Assembly: GCA_016287075.1 (NCBI GenBank)
Contig: JAEEVC010000008.1
Span: forward strand, 44,475 to 108,474
Direction of reading: 5' to 3'
DNA length: 64,000 nucleotides
Source: Bacteroidales bacterium
GTDB taxonomy: Bacteria; Bacteroidota; Bacteroidia; Bacteroidales; UBA932
Under the pieces are notes generated by a model, which did no database searches, was not told where the DNA came from, and was given only the letters and a program-made list of their open reading frames with translations. Of this stretch, positions 1 through 10,000 are shown one piece after another (the stretch's first letter is position 1; every line of letters starts with the position of its first letter). A program made the position numbers and the translations under genes.

Positions 1-2572
1 CCCCCGATACGGATATGTCATCTTCGTCGCCCTGGTTGTGCGGAATGTCCAATACCTCATGCCGTTCTACATTGGAGCGGTTATAATACTGATAGTTATA
101 GGAAGAAATCCCTCCCAATGCATGGAGGACCAGATTGCCCCAGGGGAGACCGGATACTTCTCCTCCATCCACGTCAACGACCACTGTCCAGTCATCCAGC
201 GTGGGCTTCAGGGACTTGGCCTGGTACTGCACACCTGTGACCTGATGCAGGATTCCATGCCCGGCAATACCGATGAATGGAATGGGTGTGTTGTCCCCAT
301 ATCCTTCCTGACATGCCAGGAAATAGTAGCCGGAACCGTCTGCATACCTGTAATTCTGCTGACTTACCCCGTTTCCGACAAGGGAGATGGCGGCATTCTT
401 GTCAATGACGGGCTGCAGGTATCTTTCCCAGAGGGGATCGAATTCCGGGGAAGGGATCAGGTCGTCCCATTTTTTGGTAAAATAGCCACCAAGGGTCGCT
501 ACGTACGGCGCAAAGGACATTTCCGGCTGCAGGAACATTTTCTTGACTTGATAGACATTCTTCTCGATCGTCTCAACGCCGCCTGTAAGCCCGAACTTAA
601 GCGTGAAATCGACGTACATCCCGGCACGGAATACCCTGAATAGGGAAATGGTGGGAATCAACGTAACGGTTCCCTTTGCATAGAGCGTACCCGTCAGCGA
701 GAAATCCACTTCGGGATTGAACCCCTCATCTTTTGCGGGGGTGGCTTCCTCGTGGCGGAACCTGAAGCCGTCTCCGTCCGTATAGGTAAGGCCGTACGTT
801 CCCATGTCGTATGTATAATTGACGGAAGTGGAGAACTTGACTTCGCCGCCAATGCCGATTCCGGCCCGGATCTCAACCTCGGGCGTAAGGACGACACCCG
901 GGGCAATGGGAATTCCCGGGACGAAATAGAGGGTGATCAGATGAACGGTTTTATCCTTTGAGGCGGAACCGGTCAATGTGTAGGATGCCGCAAAATTCAC
1001 TTTGGGGTTGAGTGAGACATGTACCCACTGAAGTTCTCCTTCTTCAATGCTAAGTCCGGCACGGATGCCGACGGAAACGTTGAGCCCCATGGAACCTTCC
1101 ACATTGTCGGACTTGCATTCAATCTTCAGGGTCGGTGTCGACAGCGTTGTCCCTGCCTTTATCACGGCCCTCGTCAGGGCCTCCTCGACGACTTCATCCG
1201 AAAGCATGATCTGTCCGCTGGGGGAGACCGAGTAAGGTACGGACTCGCCATCCGAGTTTACGATTTCGCTCAGATAGCTGGACAGGTCCAGTTCCTCACC
1301 GCCCCCTTCCACGGAGTTTCCTTCCGCATCATAGATCTTGCTTCCGAAATTCAGGTGCTTGTAGGCCCCGGCGAAGTCGGTCGTCATCCGCAGGTCGATG
1401 CGGCTGTGGTTTTCATCGCCAAAAGGCGTCTGGATCGCCGTAATCTTATAGACACCGCCCTCGGGCAAATCGTCCGATGTGTCGAAAACAAAGTAATCGC
1501 CTTTTTTGAATCCCAGTTCATTGGGCACCATCATGTTGAACCAGGGTGCTTTGATGACTTCCCTGTTGTAAGCCACCGTTCCTCCGTCTTCATTGATGAC
1601 GAAATCCTCTCCTTTTTCGATGACCGTCATCTTCCGAAGCAGCTCGGGAGTCATCATATGGGCATTGTCGGACAGCACCGCGGCATCCTTTCCGGCCACA
1701 TAGTCCCGGTTGGAGATGTCGCCGATCGGATAGATGACGCCGCGGTTGAAGGAAGCGCCGCGGGTGGTGCCGGCGGTGCGGCTCATGCGCTCTCCCTCTT
1801 TGGTCACGAAAGTAATCTCTATTCCCTGCGGATACTGGCGGGCGGGGATAATGAAATAAAACAGGCCCATAACCCCCTGCTCAAGCGTCACCCCCTCTTC
1901 CCCGCAGTCCAGGGTGAGGACAGCCGGACCCCCGCTCACCTGCGAGGCATAATTATTTGAAGGATCTATGGTTATGCTTCCGGAAAGCGCCCCTCCGGAC
2001 AGGTCGCGCAGGGTAACGGAACGGATAATGGTGGTTTCGTCAAACGCCTGGCCGATCTTCAGGACAGCCATGACATTGCTGAATGCGATGCCGGAGGAGG
2101 CCGTGCCCGTACCGGCCATCAGGCTCACTGCCGGGTCCGGCTGGGAAACGCCCCTTGCAAGGATATAATGCTGCGTGTCAGGGAATCGGGTCCTGATTGT
2201 TCCGTTGGAAACAGTCGCTCCGGATTGTGCCGGATAACAAGCCGCCAGCGTACCGGAGGGAATTGTAGCGGAAGAGCGGAACACGGCCGTCTTTCCGTCC
2301 TCGCTGATGTCACTGCCGGCCAGGGTCAGCGTAAACGCTTCGCCGGAAGCGGCGAAAAGGCCGATGGCGTCATCGGGGGCCCAGCGTGTCTGCATGCGGA
2401 CGCCGGGGTTGTCCAGGAGAATCGTTCGTGTTTCAGGACCGTCCACGGCGATGGTCGCTGTCAACTGGAAGCTTTCTTCGGCAGGCTCAAACGGTGTGTC
2501 CAGGGTTTCACGCGCACAGGAAGCGATGGCCAGAAGACCCAGTGCGGCCCATATGAAATGTCTTTTTTCCAT
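1..2572 (-). CDS. Large fimbrillin-like surface lipoprotein (C terminus cut by window edge)
   Basis: The reading frame is open from an ATG at 2572 down to the left edge, so about 857 codons are present and the C terminus is missing. The N terminus is a lipoprotein signal peptide ending in Ile-Ala-Ser-Cys, with the acylated cysteine at about residue 19. Residues of about 25-280 resemble the Bacteroidales fimbrillin/Mfa2-like fold: a TRT motif, a Trp that opens the second strand pair, and beta-rich repeats. The remainder is beta-rich and I do not recognise it. The gene lies 8 bases downstream of another lipoprotein on the same strand, so the two probably share a transcript. A role as a surface or adhesin-like protein is inferred only from the fold and lipidation. 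Confidence 0.75.
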   Translation of the reverse strand, partial: MEKRHFIWAALGLLAIASCARETLDTPFEPAEESFQLTATIAVDGPETRTILLDNPGVRMQTRWAPDDAIGLFAASGEAFTLTLAGSDISEDGKTAVFRSSATIPSGTLAACYPAQSGATVSNGTIRTRFPDTQHYILARGVSQPDPAVSLMAGTGTASSGIAFSNVMAVLKIGQAFDETTIIRSVTLRDLSGGALSGSITIDPSNNYASQVSGGPAVLTLDCGEEGVTLEQGVMGLFYFIIPARQYPQGIEITFVTKEGERMSRTAGTTRGASFNRGVIYPIGDISNRDYVAGKDAAVLSDNAHMMTPELLRKMTVIEKGEDFVINEDGGTVAYNREVIKAPWFNMMVPNELGFKKGDYFVFDTSDDLPEGGVYKITAIQTPFGDENHSRIDLRMTTDFAGAYKHLNFGSKIYDAEGNSVEGGGEELDLSSYLSEIVNSDGESVPYSVSPSGQIMLSDEVVEEALTRAVIKAGTTLSTPTLKIECKSDNVEGSMGLNVSVGIRAGLSIEEGELQWVHVSLNPKVNFAASYTLTGSASKDKTVHLITLYFVPGIPIAPGVVLTPEVEIRAGIGIGGEVKFSTSVNYTYDMGTYGLTYTDGDGFRFRHEEATPAKDEGFNPEVDFSLTGTLYAKGTVTLIPTISLFRVFRAGMYVDFTLKFGLTGGVETIEKNVYQVKKMFLQPEMSFAPYVATLGGYFTKKWDDLIPSPEFDPLWERYLQPVIDKNAAISLVGNGVSQQNYRYADGSGYYFLACQEGYGDNTPIPFIGIAGHGILHQVTGVQYQAKSLKPTLDDWTVVVDVDGGEVSGLPWGNLVLHALGGISSYNYQYYNRSNVERHEVLDIPHNQGDEDDISVSG

Positions 2573-2580
2573 AATGTCAA

Positions 2581-3384
2581 TCAATTATCCCATCCCAGAC
2601 CTTCATTGTATGAATAATCGTCTCCCGCGACATCCGGGGCGCCTTCTTTCAAGGTGATATCCCAAGGCGTGTCGTGTGAAGGAGCCTGACCGTTGGCGAT
2701 ACTCAGGAGCGTTATCTTGCCTTCCCGCGGCCCTGAAGTCCCGGACGGAACCGCATGGACGCGAAGGGTATATCGGTTAAGCTTCTCAGTGATAATCCAT
2801 TCCGTGTCATTCTTTACCGTCCAGTCAACCAGATTGGTGATCACGGTTATGTCCACGGGTGCCCCGGACGAGGGAAGTGTATATTCTCTCTGCATGTTGG
2901 GTGCAGAATAGATCTGGGTATAGGAGCTCTCCTGGCCGATGGTCAACTGTCTGTCTGGCAGGCCGGGAACTTTTATGGTCAGTTGGCAATAACGCGGATA
3001 CCCGGACGGCGGATTGGGATCATCATACTGGTCCACTATAATGTTGATCATCCCGCTCTTGCCGCTATATGCATTGATATGGCACCAGGGAGCCCCGCCT
3101 TCCACGGTCCATTTCTCAACGTTGCTTTCCACGTTGATCACATAGTAGATCCCTTCTCCATTGTGGTTGAACACCAGGACATCAGGTACCTGCGAGCCGT
3201 CGTATTCTCCAGTCATGTTGAAAACGACGCCTGTCTCCGGCGTGTCCGGCGTGTCGGGTTTGTCAGGTTTTTCCGTCCCTTCCTGGGACCCCGGGCCATC
3301 AGGTACTTTTCCGCAGCTGCAGAAAGAAAGGAGCATGCCGGTGAGCAGCATGGCAAGGGATAAGAATCGTTTTGAGCCGAACAT
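2581..3384 (-). CDS. BACON-domain surface lipoprotein with PDT-rich linker
   Basis: This 267-residue protein has a signal peptide with a lipobox ending at about Cys24. A short Pro-Asp-Thr-rich linker follows (about residues 40-53), like the stalks of many Bacteroidetes surface lipoproteins. Two BACON-like segments follow at about 75-150 and 165-250, each with the typical pattern of a Trp in a central strand followed by a variable loop. BACON domains are thought to mediate carbohydrate or surface interactions, and the ligand here is unknown. It is the first gene of a two-gene unit with the larger lipoprotein just downstream, and it has a good Bacteroidetes promoter upstream at 3409-3440. Confidence 0.8.
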   Translation of the reverse strand: MFGSKRFLSLAMLLTGMLLSFCSCGKVPDGPGSQEGTEKPDKPDTPDTPETGVVFNMTGEYDGSQVPDVLVFNHNGEGIYYVINVESNVEKWTVEGGAPWCHINAYSGKSGMINIIVDQYDDPNPPSGYPRYCQLTIKVPGLPDRQLTIGQESSYTQIYSAPNMQREYTLPSSGAPVDITVITNLVDWTVKNDTEWIITEKLNRYTLRVHAVPSGTSGPREGKITLLSIANGQAPSHDTPWDITLKEGAPDVAGDDYSYNEGLGWDN

Positions 3385-3408
3385 GACAGAATGGTTTAGC
3401 TGTTTTTA

Positions 3409-3440
3409 CAAAAGTATATAAAACCAGGCTAACCTGCAAA
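3409..3440 (-). promoter_or_regulatory. Promoter for the lipoprotein pair
   Basis: On the minus strand a -7 element TACTTTTG (3416 to 3409) lies 20 bases from a -33 TTTG (3440 to 3437). This matches the Bacteroidetes consensus TTTG-N19-TAnnTTTG. It sits 25 bases before the ATG at 3384. Confidence 0.65.
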
Positions 3441-3475
3441 CAACCGGGCAGAAAATGAATAATGCGCAGGACAGG

Positions 3476-5482
3476 CTACCAGGGAACGGTCATCTTGAAC
3501 GTGACGCTCCGCCCCATGTTGCAGATGCCGATGTATTTCAGCCGGCTCAGGTGGGGCATGTAGGCCCGGTCGGTCAGGTTCGCCCCGATGAGATAAAGCG
3601 ACATCCTTGTTTTTCCCCGGATGACCACATCCGTCCCCGCCGCCGCACCCCAAAGGAGATAGGCCGGCGTGGCCGTCTCCGTCCCTCCTGCCGCATAGAA
3701 ATGGTTCTGCGCCCAATTCCAGTCCAGGTTGATGGCAACGAAAGCGTTGTTGAATAACTGGCCGTCGTGGGTGATTTCCCATTTGACCTCAGAATAGAGG
3801 CGGGGTGCGGGAATCAGGGGAAGGTCATCCCCGCCTTGCTCCCGGGCATAGACGCAGGAGAAGGCGCTGCTCAGGTGAAGCTGGTGGACGGGGTGGACGT
3901 CCAGCGCGATTTCTCCGCCGGCGAGGCGGGCCAGCCCGCTGCGGAAAGCATAGACCGGGAGTCCTTCGTCGGAGACGGTGCCATTGCGGGCGGCGAAGAT
4001 GTAATTATCGATCCGACTGGCGAATAAGGCCGTTTGCACCGATACATGCCTTGAACTGAAATCCAGCCCCAGGTCCCCCTGGAGACTGTATTCCGGCTTC
4101 AGGTCCTTGTTTCCCAGTTCAAAGCGGAAGGTCCCTTCATGTTCGCCGTTGGATCCCAGTTCGGCCAGGTTGGGCGCGCGGAATCCCCGGGCTGCATTCG
4201 CCCTGAAGGTCAGATGCCGCCCGAGCGGACGTGTCGCACCCAGACTGGCACTGATGCCGGGAAAACGGCGGCGGAACGCTTCGAAGCGGCCTTCAAGGGC
4301 CTGGCTGTCCAGCCAGCGGACATCGGCCCTGGCGCCGCCGGAAAGCGTCCATGCCCCCAGCGACTTGGTCGCAGTCGCGAACAATCCGGCGTCAAACAGG
4401 CCGTAAGCCGGGATCAGGTACTCTTCGCCCAGGTTTCGGCTGGTCTGGCCCATTCCGGCAAGCCCGAAGGCGGTCTTCCAGTCCCGGCCCAGGGTGCTCA
4501 GGTAGCGCAGGTCATAGTGGACGGTGTTGAGCAGGAAGTCCAGTCCGGGCCCATCGGCACTCTCCTCAAATTCCTGCCGCCGGTTCCGCTGCCACCCCAG
4601 GATGAGTTTCAGGTTTCCGGGCCCGAGGTGGAAGGTATTGTCCGACACTACTTTATAGTGACCCACTTGCTGGAAAGGGAGCGTAGGTGTGTAGCCGAAG
4701 TTTCCCCCTTCTCCCTCGATCATTCCGGGCATCAGGTGGAAATAACTGCAGCGGAGCCGGGTGTAGCCCCAGGAACCGTTTCGGCCCAGCACGGCCGATG
4801 CGGCCTGCTCACGATAGCCGGAATTGGCCACGGGGCCATTGGCCGCATTCCTGTAGGCATGGGCATATTTGCCGGAGATGCGGCCGCCCAGCAGCCAGCC
4901 CTTTGCGTTGCCGTCGGCCGACAGGGAATAGCTCGCCAGCCCGCTGTTTGTCTGATACGCGGAGGTGAAACTGCCACCATATTCCCCGGGGCCCCGCATC
5001 GGTTCCGGGTGGAAAATGAGGATGCCGGCCAGGGCGTCGGAGCCGTACATCAGCGAAGCGGGCCCTTTGAGGATTTCGACGGAATGTACGCCGGCGCCGT
5101 CAATCTCGATACCGTGCTCGTCGCCCCATTGCTGCCCCTCCTGGCGGATGCCGTCGTTGACCACGACGACGCGGTTGTAGCCCATCCCGCGGATAACGGG
5201 CTTGGCAATCCCGCCGCCGGTGGTGATTTCGCTCATCCCCGGCTCTGCGGCGATGGCGTCGATGATATTGCCCGCTGCACGGGCGGACAGGTCGGCCGGA
5301 CGGACCACCGAAACCGGTGCCGGCATTTCTTTCATCCTGGCTTCGCCGGCGAGGCCGGTTACGACCAATTCATTCAGTTGCAGGTGTTTGTAGAATACAT
5401 CTGTCGAGTCAGGATCATGTTCCTGCGCCGTCGCGGCCATGCATGCGCACAACAGCGACAATAAGGGAATTGTCTTTTTCAT
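3476..5482 (-). CDS. TonB-dependent outer-membrane receptor, ZnuD/metal-type
   Basis: This 668-residue receptor begins at the ATG at 5482 with a signal peptide (MKKTIPLL...). A further upstream in-frame start exists, but it would add 28 residues that do not look like a leader. A TonB plug follows at about residues 40-150, including the conserved stretches PAPVSVV, VIRGMG and VEILKGPASLMYGSDA. The rest is a 22-strand barrel ending in an aromatic Trp. Its length and plug resemble the CirA/ZnuD class of metal or siderophore receptors. The gene just upstream encodes a small exported His/Cys-rich protein, which supports a metal substrate, but this is inference. The leader of 182 bases carries two copies of a hairpin element. 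Confidence 0.85.
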   Translation of the reverse strand: MKKTIPLLSLLCACMAATAQEHDPDSTDVFYKHLQLNELVVTGLAGEARMKEMPAPVSVVRPADLSARAAGNIIDAIAAEPGMSEITTGGGIAKPVIRGMGYNRVVVVNDGIRQEGQQWGDEHGIEIDGAGVHSVEILKGPASLMYGSDALAGILIFHPEPMRGPGEYGGSFTSAYQTNSGLASYSLSADGNAKGWLLGGRISGKYAHAYRNAANGPVANSGYREQAASAVLGRNGSWGYTRLRCSYFHLMPGMIEGEGGNFGYTPTLPFQQVGHYKVVSDNTFHLGPGNLKLILGWQRNRRQEFEESADGPGLDFLLNTVHYDLRYLSTLGRDWKTAFGLAGMGQTSRNLGEEYLIPAYGLFDAGLFATATKSLGAWTLSGGARADVRWLDSQALEGRFEAFRRRFPGISASLGATRPLGRHLTFRANAARGFRAPNLAELGSNGEHEGTFRFELGNKDLKPEYSLQGDLGLDFSSRHVSVQTALFASRIDNYIFAARNGTVSDEGLPVYAFRSGLARLAGGEIALDVHPVHQLHLSSAFSCVYAREQGGDDLPLIPAPRLYSEVKWEITHDGQLFNNAFVAINLDWNWAQNHFYAAGGTETATPAYLLWGAAAGTDVVIRGKTRMSLYLIGANLTDRAYMPHLSRLKYIGICNMGRSVTFKMTVPW

Positions 5483-5506
5483 TCTGTTGGGATTTAAGTG
5501 AAACAG

Positions 5507-5587
5507 AAATAATAACCTGCGCCACCGGTGGCATTTACCCGGACAGGGCTGCGAAGCAGCAGACACCGGTGACGCAGGTTATTATTT
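5507..5587 (-). repeat. Hairpin element copy 1 (long perfect stem) in TonB-receptor leader
   Basis: Arms 5507-5530 and 5564-5587 pair over 23 of 24 positions. Each arm includes CACCGGTG, which is itself palindromic. The 33-base loop holds a second small hairpin (GCTGC-TTC-GCAGC on the minus strand) and a CCC...GGG pairing. The 49-base core (5523-5571) recurs almost unchanged at 5592-5640. In the receptor mRNA this would fold as a stable structure 20-25 bases before the start codon. I could not match it to a riboswitch class. Confidence 0.75.
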
Positions 5588-5591
5588 CTAT

Positions 5592-5640
5592 CACCGGTGG
5601 CATTTACCCGGACAGGGCTGCGAGGCAGCAAACACCGGTG
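5592..5640 (-). repeat. Hairpin element copy 2 (core only)
   Basis: This is the second copy of the 49-base core bounded by CACCGGTG at both ends. It differs from copy 1 by only a few bases, including one in the small inner hairpin loop. Its outer flanks do not pair as well as those of copy 1. The two cores are 69 bases apart, start to start. Confidence 0.75.
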
Positions 5641-5664
5641 ATGCGTGTGATTATTTCATCATTC

Positions 5665-6033
5665 CTAAACGGTTGATGCCGGAAACGGACAACAGAATGA
5701 AACAGGTGGGGCTCTTGTTGAAAAGGGATGGTTGAAACGGAGCGGGATGTCATCGGAGAAACAGCCGGTGTTGACAAGCCGGACCGATGAAGGCGCAATG
5801 AAGGCCGGCGTGACCGGCGGGAAGAACTGCTGGCACAGCAGGCGGCATATCAGGCACTCGTCCGTGCCCGTTTGCGCCGACAGGTGCCCGGCGTGGGGTT
5901 GGTGTCGTGTACAGGACTCGCACGGAATGTCGTCCTGCGCCGGCTCGTCATGGTGATGGAACGGCGCCAGGAACACCATCGGCAGCATGACCGACAGCAT
6001 CAGGAACGACGATATGCGTTGTTTCAGGGGCAT
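5665..6033 (-). CDS. Small exported His/Cys-rich protein, putative metal binding
   Basis: This 122-residue protein starts at the ATG at 6033; an in-frame start 33 bases further up adds 11 non-hydrophobic residues. A hydrophobic N-terminal segment (about residues 8-24) acts as signal or anchor. It is followed directly by a His-His-His-Asp-Glu cluster, then Cys-x-x-Cys, several His, and a second group Cys-x-x-Cys-x-x-x-Cys. That composition suggests metal coordination in the periplasm or on the surface. It lies directly upstream of a TonB receptor on the same strand, a pairing I recall from other Bacteroidales. The function is not established, and no enzyme motif is visible. Confidence 0.65.
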   Translation of the reverse strand: MPLKQRISSFLMLSVMLPMVFLAPFHHHDEPAQDDIPCESCTRHQPHAGHLSAQTGTDECLICRLLCQQFFPPVTPAFIAPSSVRLVNTGCFSDDIPLRFNHPFSTRAPPVSFCCPFPASTV

Positions 6034-6074
6034 GGCGATACCGTTTTCGGCGGCCTGGTCCGGCAAATTCTTGT

Positions 6075-6154
6075 GCGGGTGGAGGGACTCGAACCCTCAC
6101 GGCTTGCGCCACCAGATCCTAAGTCTGGCTTGTCTACCATTCCAACACACCCGC
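6075..6154 (-). tRNA. tRNA-Leu (anticodon UAG)
   Basis: The minus strand folds as a tRNA with the acceptor stem GCGGGTG/CACCCGC. The anticodon stem CAGAC/GATCTG surrounds TTAGGA, giving anticodon TAG. It has a variable arm and a T arm containing GGTTCGAGTCC. The 3' CCA is not encoded. A promoter-like TACCTTTG lies 12 bases upstream. Confidence 0.92.
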
Positions 6155-6165
6155 GTGTGAGGGGG

Positions 6166-6173
6166 CAAAGGTA
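6166..6173 (-). promoter_or_regulatory. -7 element of tRNA-Leu promoter
   Basis: TACCTTTG on the minus strand ends 12 bases before the tRNA 5' end, with a weak -33 (CTTG) about 20 bases further up. It lies between the prmA stop and the tRNA. Confidence 0.55.
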
Positions 6174-6192
6174 CGGAGTTTTCTTCAATCCG

Positions 6193-7041
6193 TCAAGGCT
6201 TCCGGAAGGCGGGGCAGGCCCAGCCCTCGCGGAGGAGGAGGCCGTCCGGCCGGAGACCGAGCGCCCCGGCGGCAGTTGTGACAGCCGGTACGTCCGCCTC
6301 GAAGAACCCGCTGAGGAGCAGGGTGCCGCCCGGGCGGAGGGAGCGGACATAGGTCGGCAGGTCCTGCAGGATGATGTTGCGGTGGATGTTCGCGAGGATG
6401 ACGTCGTACGTCCCCATCTGGAGGAGGGAGGCATCGCCGCAAAGGGTCTGGATGCGCGTCCCGACGCGGTTCCAGCGGGCATTGCCCCAGGCGGAGCGGG
6501 CGGCGACCGCGTCGATGTCGATGGCCCAGACCTTCCGGGCGCCCATCTTGGCGGCGAGGATGCCGAGGATGGCCGTGCCGCAGCCCATGTCGAGCACGGC
6601 GTGCCCCCGGATGCGGTCTTCCCGCTTGAGCATGGCCTGCATCATCATGTAGGTCGTATGGTGGGAGCCGGTCCCGAAGGCCATTTCCGGATCGATCCAG
6701 ATGTTGAAGCGGGTCCGGGGAACCGCCCCGTTCTGCGGCGCCTTGATGGTGACGGTCCCGTCCACGACGATGGGGGAGAAGCGCTCCTCCCAGGCCCGGT
6801 TCCAATTCTCTCCCTGAACGAGCGCGGCCTCGAATCCGGCGACGCAGCGATAGCCGCTGAGGATGGCCTTCAGGTGGGCGGGCTGGTAGAGGTCTTTCTG
6901 GATATAGCACTTCAATTCAGGCGCTTCCGTGACGAAAGATTCGTAGGGAAGTTCCGCGATTTCTGCGGTCAGGACCTCGGCCATTTCCTCGGAGAAGGGG
7001 GCGAGTCGCACCCGGACTTCGATATATTCCTGGCTATTCAT
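6193..7041 (-). CDS. prmA: Ribosomal protein L11 methyltransferase
   Basis: PrmA trimethylates lysines and the N terminus of ribosomal protein L11 using S-adenosylmethionine in the cytosol. The 282-residue protein has the expected length. It shows the substrate-recognition N-terminal domain (about 1-110), the family hallmark DPEMAFGTGSHHTT, the SAM-binding motif VLDMGCGTAILGILAAK, and the catalytic-site motif ILANIHRNI. Its ATG overlaps the last 8 bases of the upstream AsmA-like gene, which points to translational coupling. Confidence 0.95.
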   Translation of the reverse strand: MNSQEYIEVRVRLAPFSEEMAEVLTAEIAELPYESFVTEAPELKCYIQKDLYQPAHLKAILSGYRCVAGFEAALVQGENWNRAWEERFSPIVVDGTVTIKAPQNGAVPRTRFNIWIDPEMAFGTGSHHTTYMMMQAMLKREDRIRGHAVLDMGCGTAILGILAAKMGARKVWAIDIDAVAARSAWGNARWNRVGTRIQTLCGDASLLQMGTYDVILANIHRNIILQDLPTYVRSLRPGGTLLLSGFFEADVPAVTTAAGALGLRPDGLLLREGWACPAFRKP

Positions 7042-10000
7042 GCTGCGCTTTCTTGAGTTCCGCCTGTTCTTCGGCGCTCAGTTCGCCGGCATCCGCCTCG
7101 GCGGAATAGCCCTCCTTCGCTTTCTGCTGCTCGACGAGCTGCTGGCTCTCGTTCTGCCGGATGGCCTTCTCGACGCCGAGTTCGAAGATGTTGTGGATGG
7201 AATTGACCAGGTTGACCTGGACGGTCTTGAGCTGGGTGGTGAAGACCGGGACGTTCACATCCTTGTATTTCGCGCGCGCGGGACGGAACTTCAGCTTGTC
7301 GAAACTGTCCCCGGAGATGTTGAGGCCGAAGCGGAAGGGAACGGGTGACTTGATGACCGAGATATGGTACTGGAACGATTCGTCGAAATGCTGGATGCCG
7401 CTGGCGGCGAAAGTGTATCGGTCGATGTCCAGGACGAAGGGGAAGACTTCGAGCGTGTTGTCCCGGAGCATCCCGTTGACGCTCATCTTGTCCACATAGG
7501 CCCCCGCTTTGTTCTTGAACAGCAGGTACTTCGCGATTTTCGTGAACTGCTCGCTGTCTTTGAGCGAGAGGTTCTTTCCGGAGATCCGCATGATCCCGTC
7601 GATCGAGGGCAGGACGAGGTTCATGCCCTCGTCGATGGCCGAGGTGACGGCCATCTCGCAGTCAAGCAGGCCGCCGAAGGACTTGAGCATCGGGATGATC
7701 GTATCCACGGCCGGCATCAGGGTGATGACCTTTTCCGCCGTGATGTCCACGAGGTTGAGGTCGAAGCCGGCGCGGAGGTCCTTCTTCGTGCGGGTGGAAT
7801 AGAATCCCTCGAAGTAGATGTCGCCCATGTTGGAGGTGGCGACGGTATTGGTGACCTGGAGGCAGCGCTGCCGGAGGGCGATATCGGATGCCGCCCAGGT
7901 CACGTTCAGGCTGTCATACCGGATCCGGCTGGCCTCGAGCCCGATTTCGGCGTCGAGATTGGCCGGCAGGACGATGAGGGAGCCGCCGGCGGAATCCGGC
8001 AGTTCGGTCCGGGCGATCTCGGCCTGATAGGCGGCGTCGGACGTATTTTCATTCTTCTGCTCCTGGGCCGCATCCGGGCGGTAGGTCCGGCTGAAGGCAT
8101 AGGCCCGGAGGATCTCGTTGACGTCGATATTCTTCGACGTGAGTTTGGCCTTGAGGCGGAAGAATCCCTTCCCGCCGGTCAGGGCGCGACGGAGCCCGGT
8201 CAATGTTGCCTTGCCGGAAACGTCTGATACGCCGGAGGTTATGGTCACATTGCCCAGGTCGATCCTGTCGTTGTCAAAGGAGCCGGCGGCGTTCCGGATG
8301 CCGTTCTCGAGCGGGAAGGCCGGCGTCATCAGCTGTCCGTCGGCGATGGAGAGGTTGCCCTTCACGTCCCATTCCTTCATGTATTTGGCGACGGTCTCGC
8401 CCAGGTTGAGGCTGATGTCTTTCTTCCGGAAATCCGCCTCCTGCATCCAGGCGGGCAGCTGCCGGCCGGCACGCAGTTTCGCCAGCAGCGAATCCCTCGG
8501 CGTGCCGGGATAGACCCGCTGAAGCGAGTCGAGGAAATGCTTACGGCGGGCGGCGGACGCGGTGTTGGCCTGGTGGAGGTTGGCCGAGATGTCGAAGCGG
8601 GCGTCCTCCAGTGTCACGCGGTTCACGCCCTGCCGGGCCCCGATGTGGCCGTTCTGCGAAGTGAGCGTGAGTTTCGGGGAGCCCAGTTCCTTGGTAGGCG
8701 GGGCGATGCGGAAGGTCTCTTTCGTATCCTGCAGGCGGAGGGTCAGGTCCGTGTCGTCCTTGACATCGATGTTCTTTCCCTGGAACAGGCCCATGAAGGG
8801 CGGGAGGCTGCTCGTCCGCGTCTTCAGGACGCTTGCGGCCGTATGGGCCAGCAGCCTGAGGCCGCCGCCATGGACCTGCAGCGCTTCCTTGTAGACCAGG
8901 TCAAGCGTGTCGAGATCGGCCTTGAGCCCGAGGACGCGCGTGCCCTTCTTGAGGTTCTTGTCCAGGGTGTTGGCCATCGTCGAAATGTTTACGGTTCCCT
9001 TGGGGACGCGGGCGGACAGCGAATCCGGCCGGTCCTCGATACGGAGGTCGCGGATGTGGAGATTCCCGTTCAGGGTTGCATTGCCGATGTGGACCGCGTC
9101 GAGCTGGGAAAGCCGCGCCTGACCTTCCAGGTCGAGGGTCAGTTTTCCCGTGCCGGTGATGCCGCGATCCCGGGTAAAGGCCTGGGTCAGGGAATCCACG
9201 CGGGCCTTGGCGTTCCCGTTGATCCGGAAGGCCGGATCTCCGCCCAGGAGGTCCTTCGCGGAACCGGTGGCGCTGAGGCCGATGCCGAGGATATCCACCA
9301 TCAGGTCACGGACATCGACGTCCAGGCGGAGGTCCGGGTTGGTCTCGGCGGAGGCATTGAGACTGAGATACCCCCGTCTGCCGAGCCCCTCATAATCGAC
9401 ATAGGCCCGCGGAACGACCAGCTCTGCAAGGAGTTCCGGCAATGTCCCCCGGGCGGGATTGTAGTAGCCGTCGCAGAGGGCGGTCAGGGAAATGACGGCG
9501 TCGGTGCGGACTTTTCCGAGGACGGGGAAATTGCGCTTGAACTGCTCCAGGACCGGTGCGACGGCACAGTCGGCTATGGAGACTTCGGCCCGGAGGAAGG
9601 TGCTGTCCGGGTACAGGACGGCATCTCCGAATCCGGTCATTTCGAGCGAAGCGACATTCAGCAGCAGGTCCTTGACGGACACGGCCATGGCGCTGTCCGC
9701 CCGCTCGGGCATGCAGCCGGAACCCTTGATCCGGACCGGGACGGTCATCCGGCCGAACTGCTGCGTGGCAAGGAAGGTCCGCGCGGCCATGTCGAGGTCG
9801 AGGCAGCGCTTCCCGCCCTCGAGCCGGAGCCTGTCCACGGCCAGGGCCACGGTGTCGGCCGGCAGGCGTCCGGAGACGAACATACTGTCAATCTTCAGAC
9901 CAATCTGGCTTTCAAGCGGTTCCGTGATGAGCACCTGGCCGTCGAAGCGGAGATTCCGGAGCGTGAAGAGTCCGAAGAGGGTATCGGCCGGGTCCGTGAA

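Noticed and set aside
4139..5464. Long plus-strand ORF of 441 codons
   Set aside because: It is the antisense shadow of the TonB receptor. Long antisense frames are expected in GC-rich coding DNA.
5507..5640. Cobalamin or TPP riboswitch upstream of the TonB receptor
   Set aside because: The element has faint resemblance to parts of both classes (CCGGTG, TAAATGCC). It lacks the B12-box and conserved core of cobalamin riboswitches, and the CUGAGA motif of TPP riboswitches.
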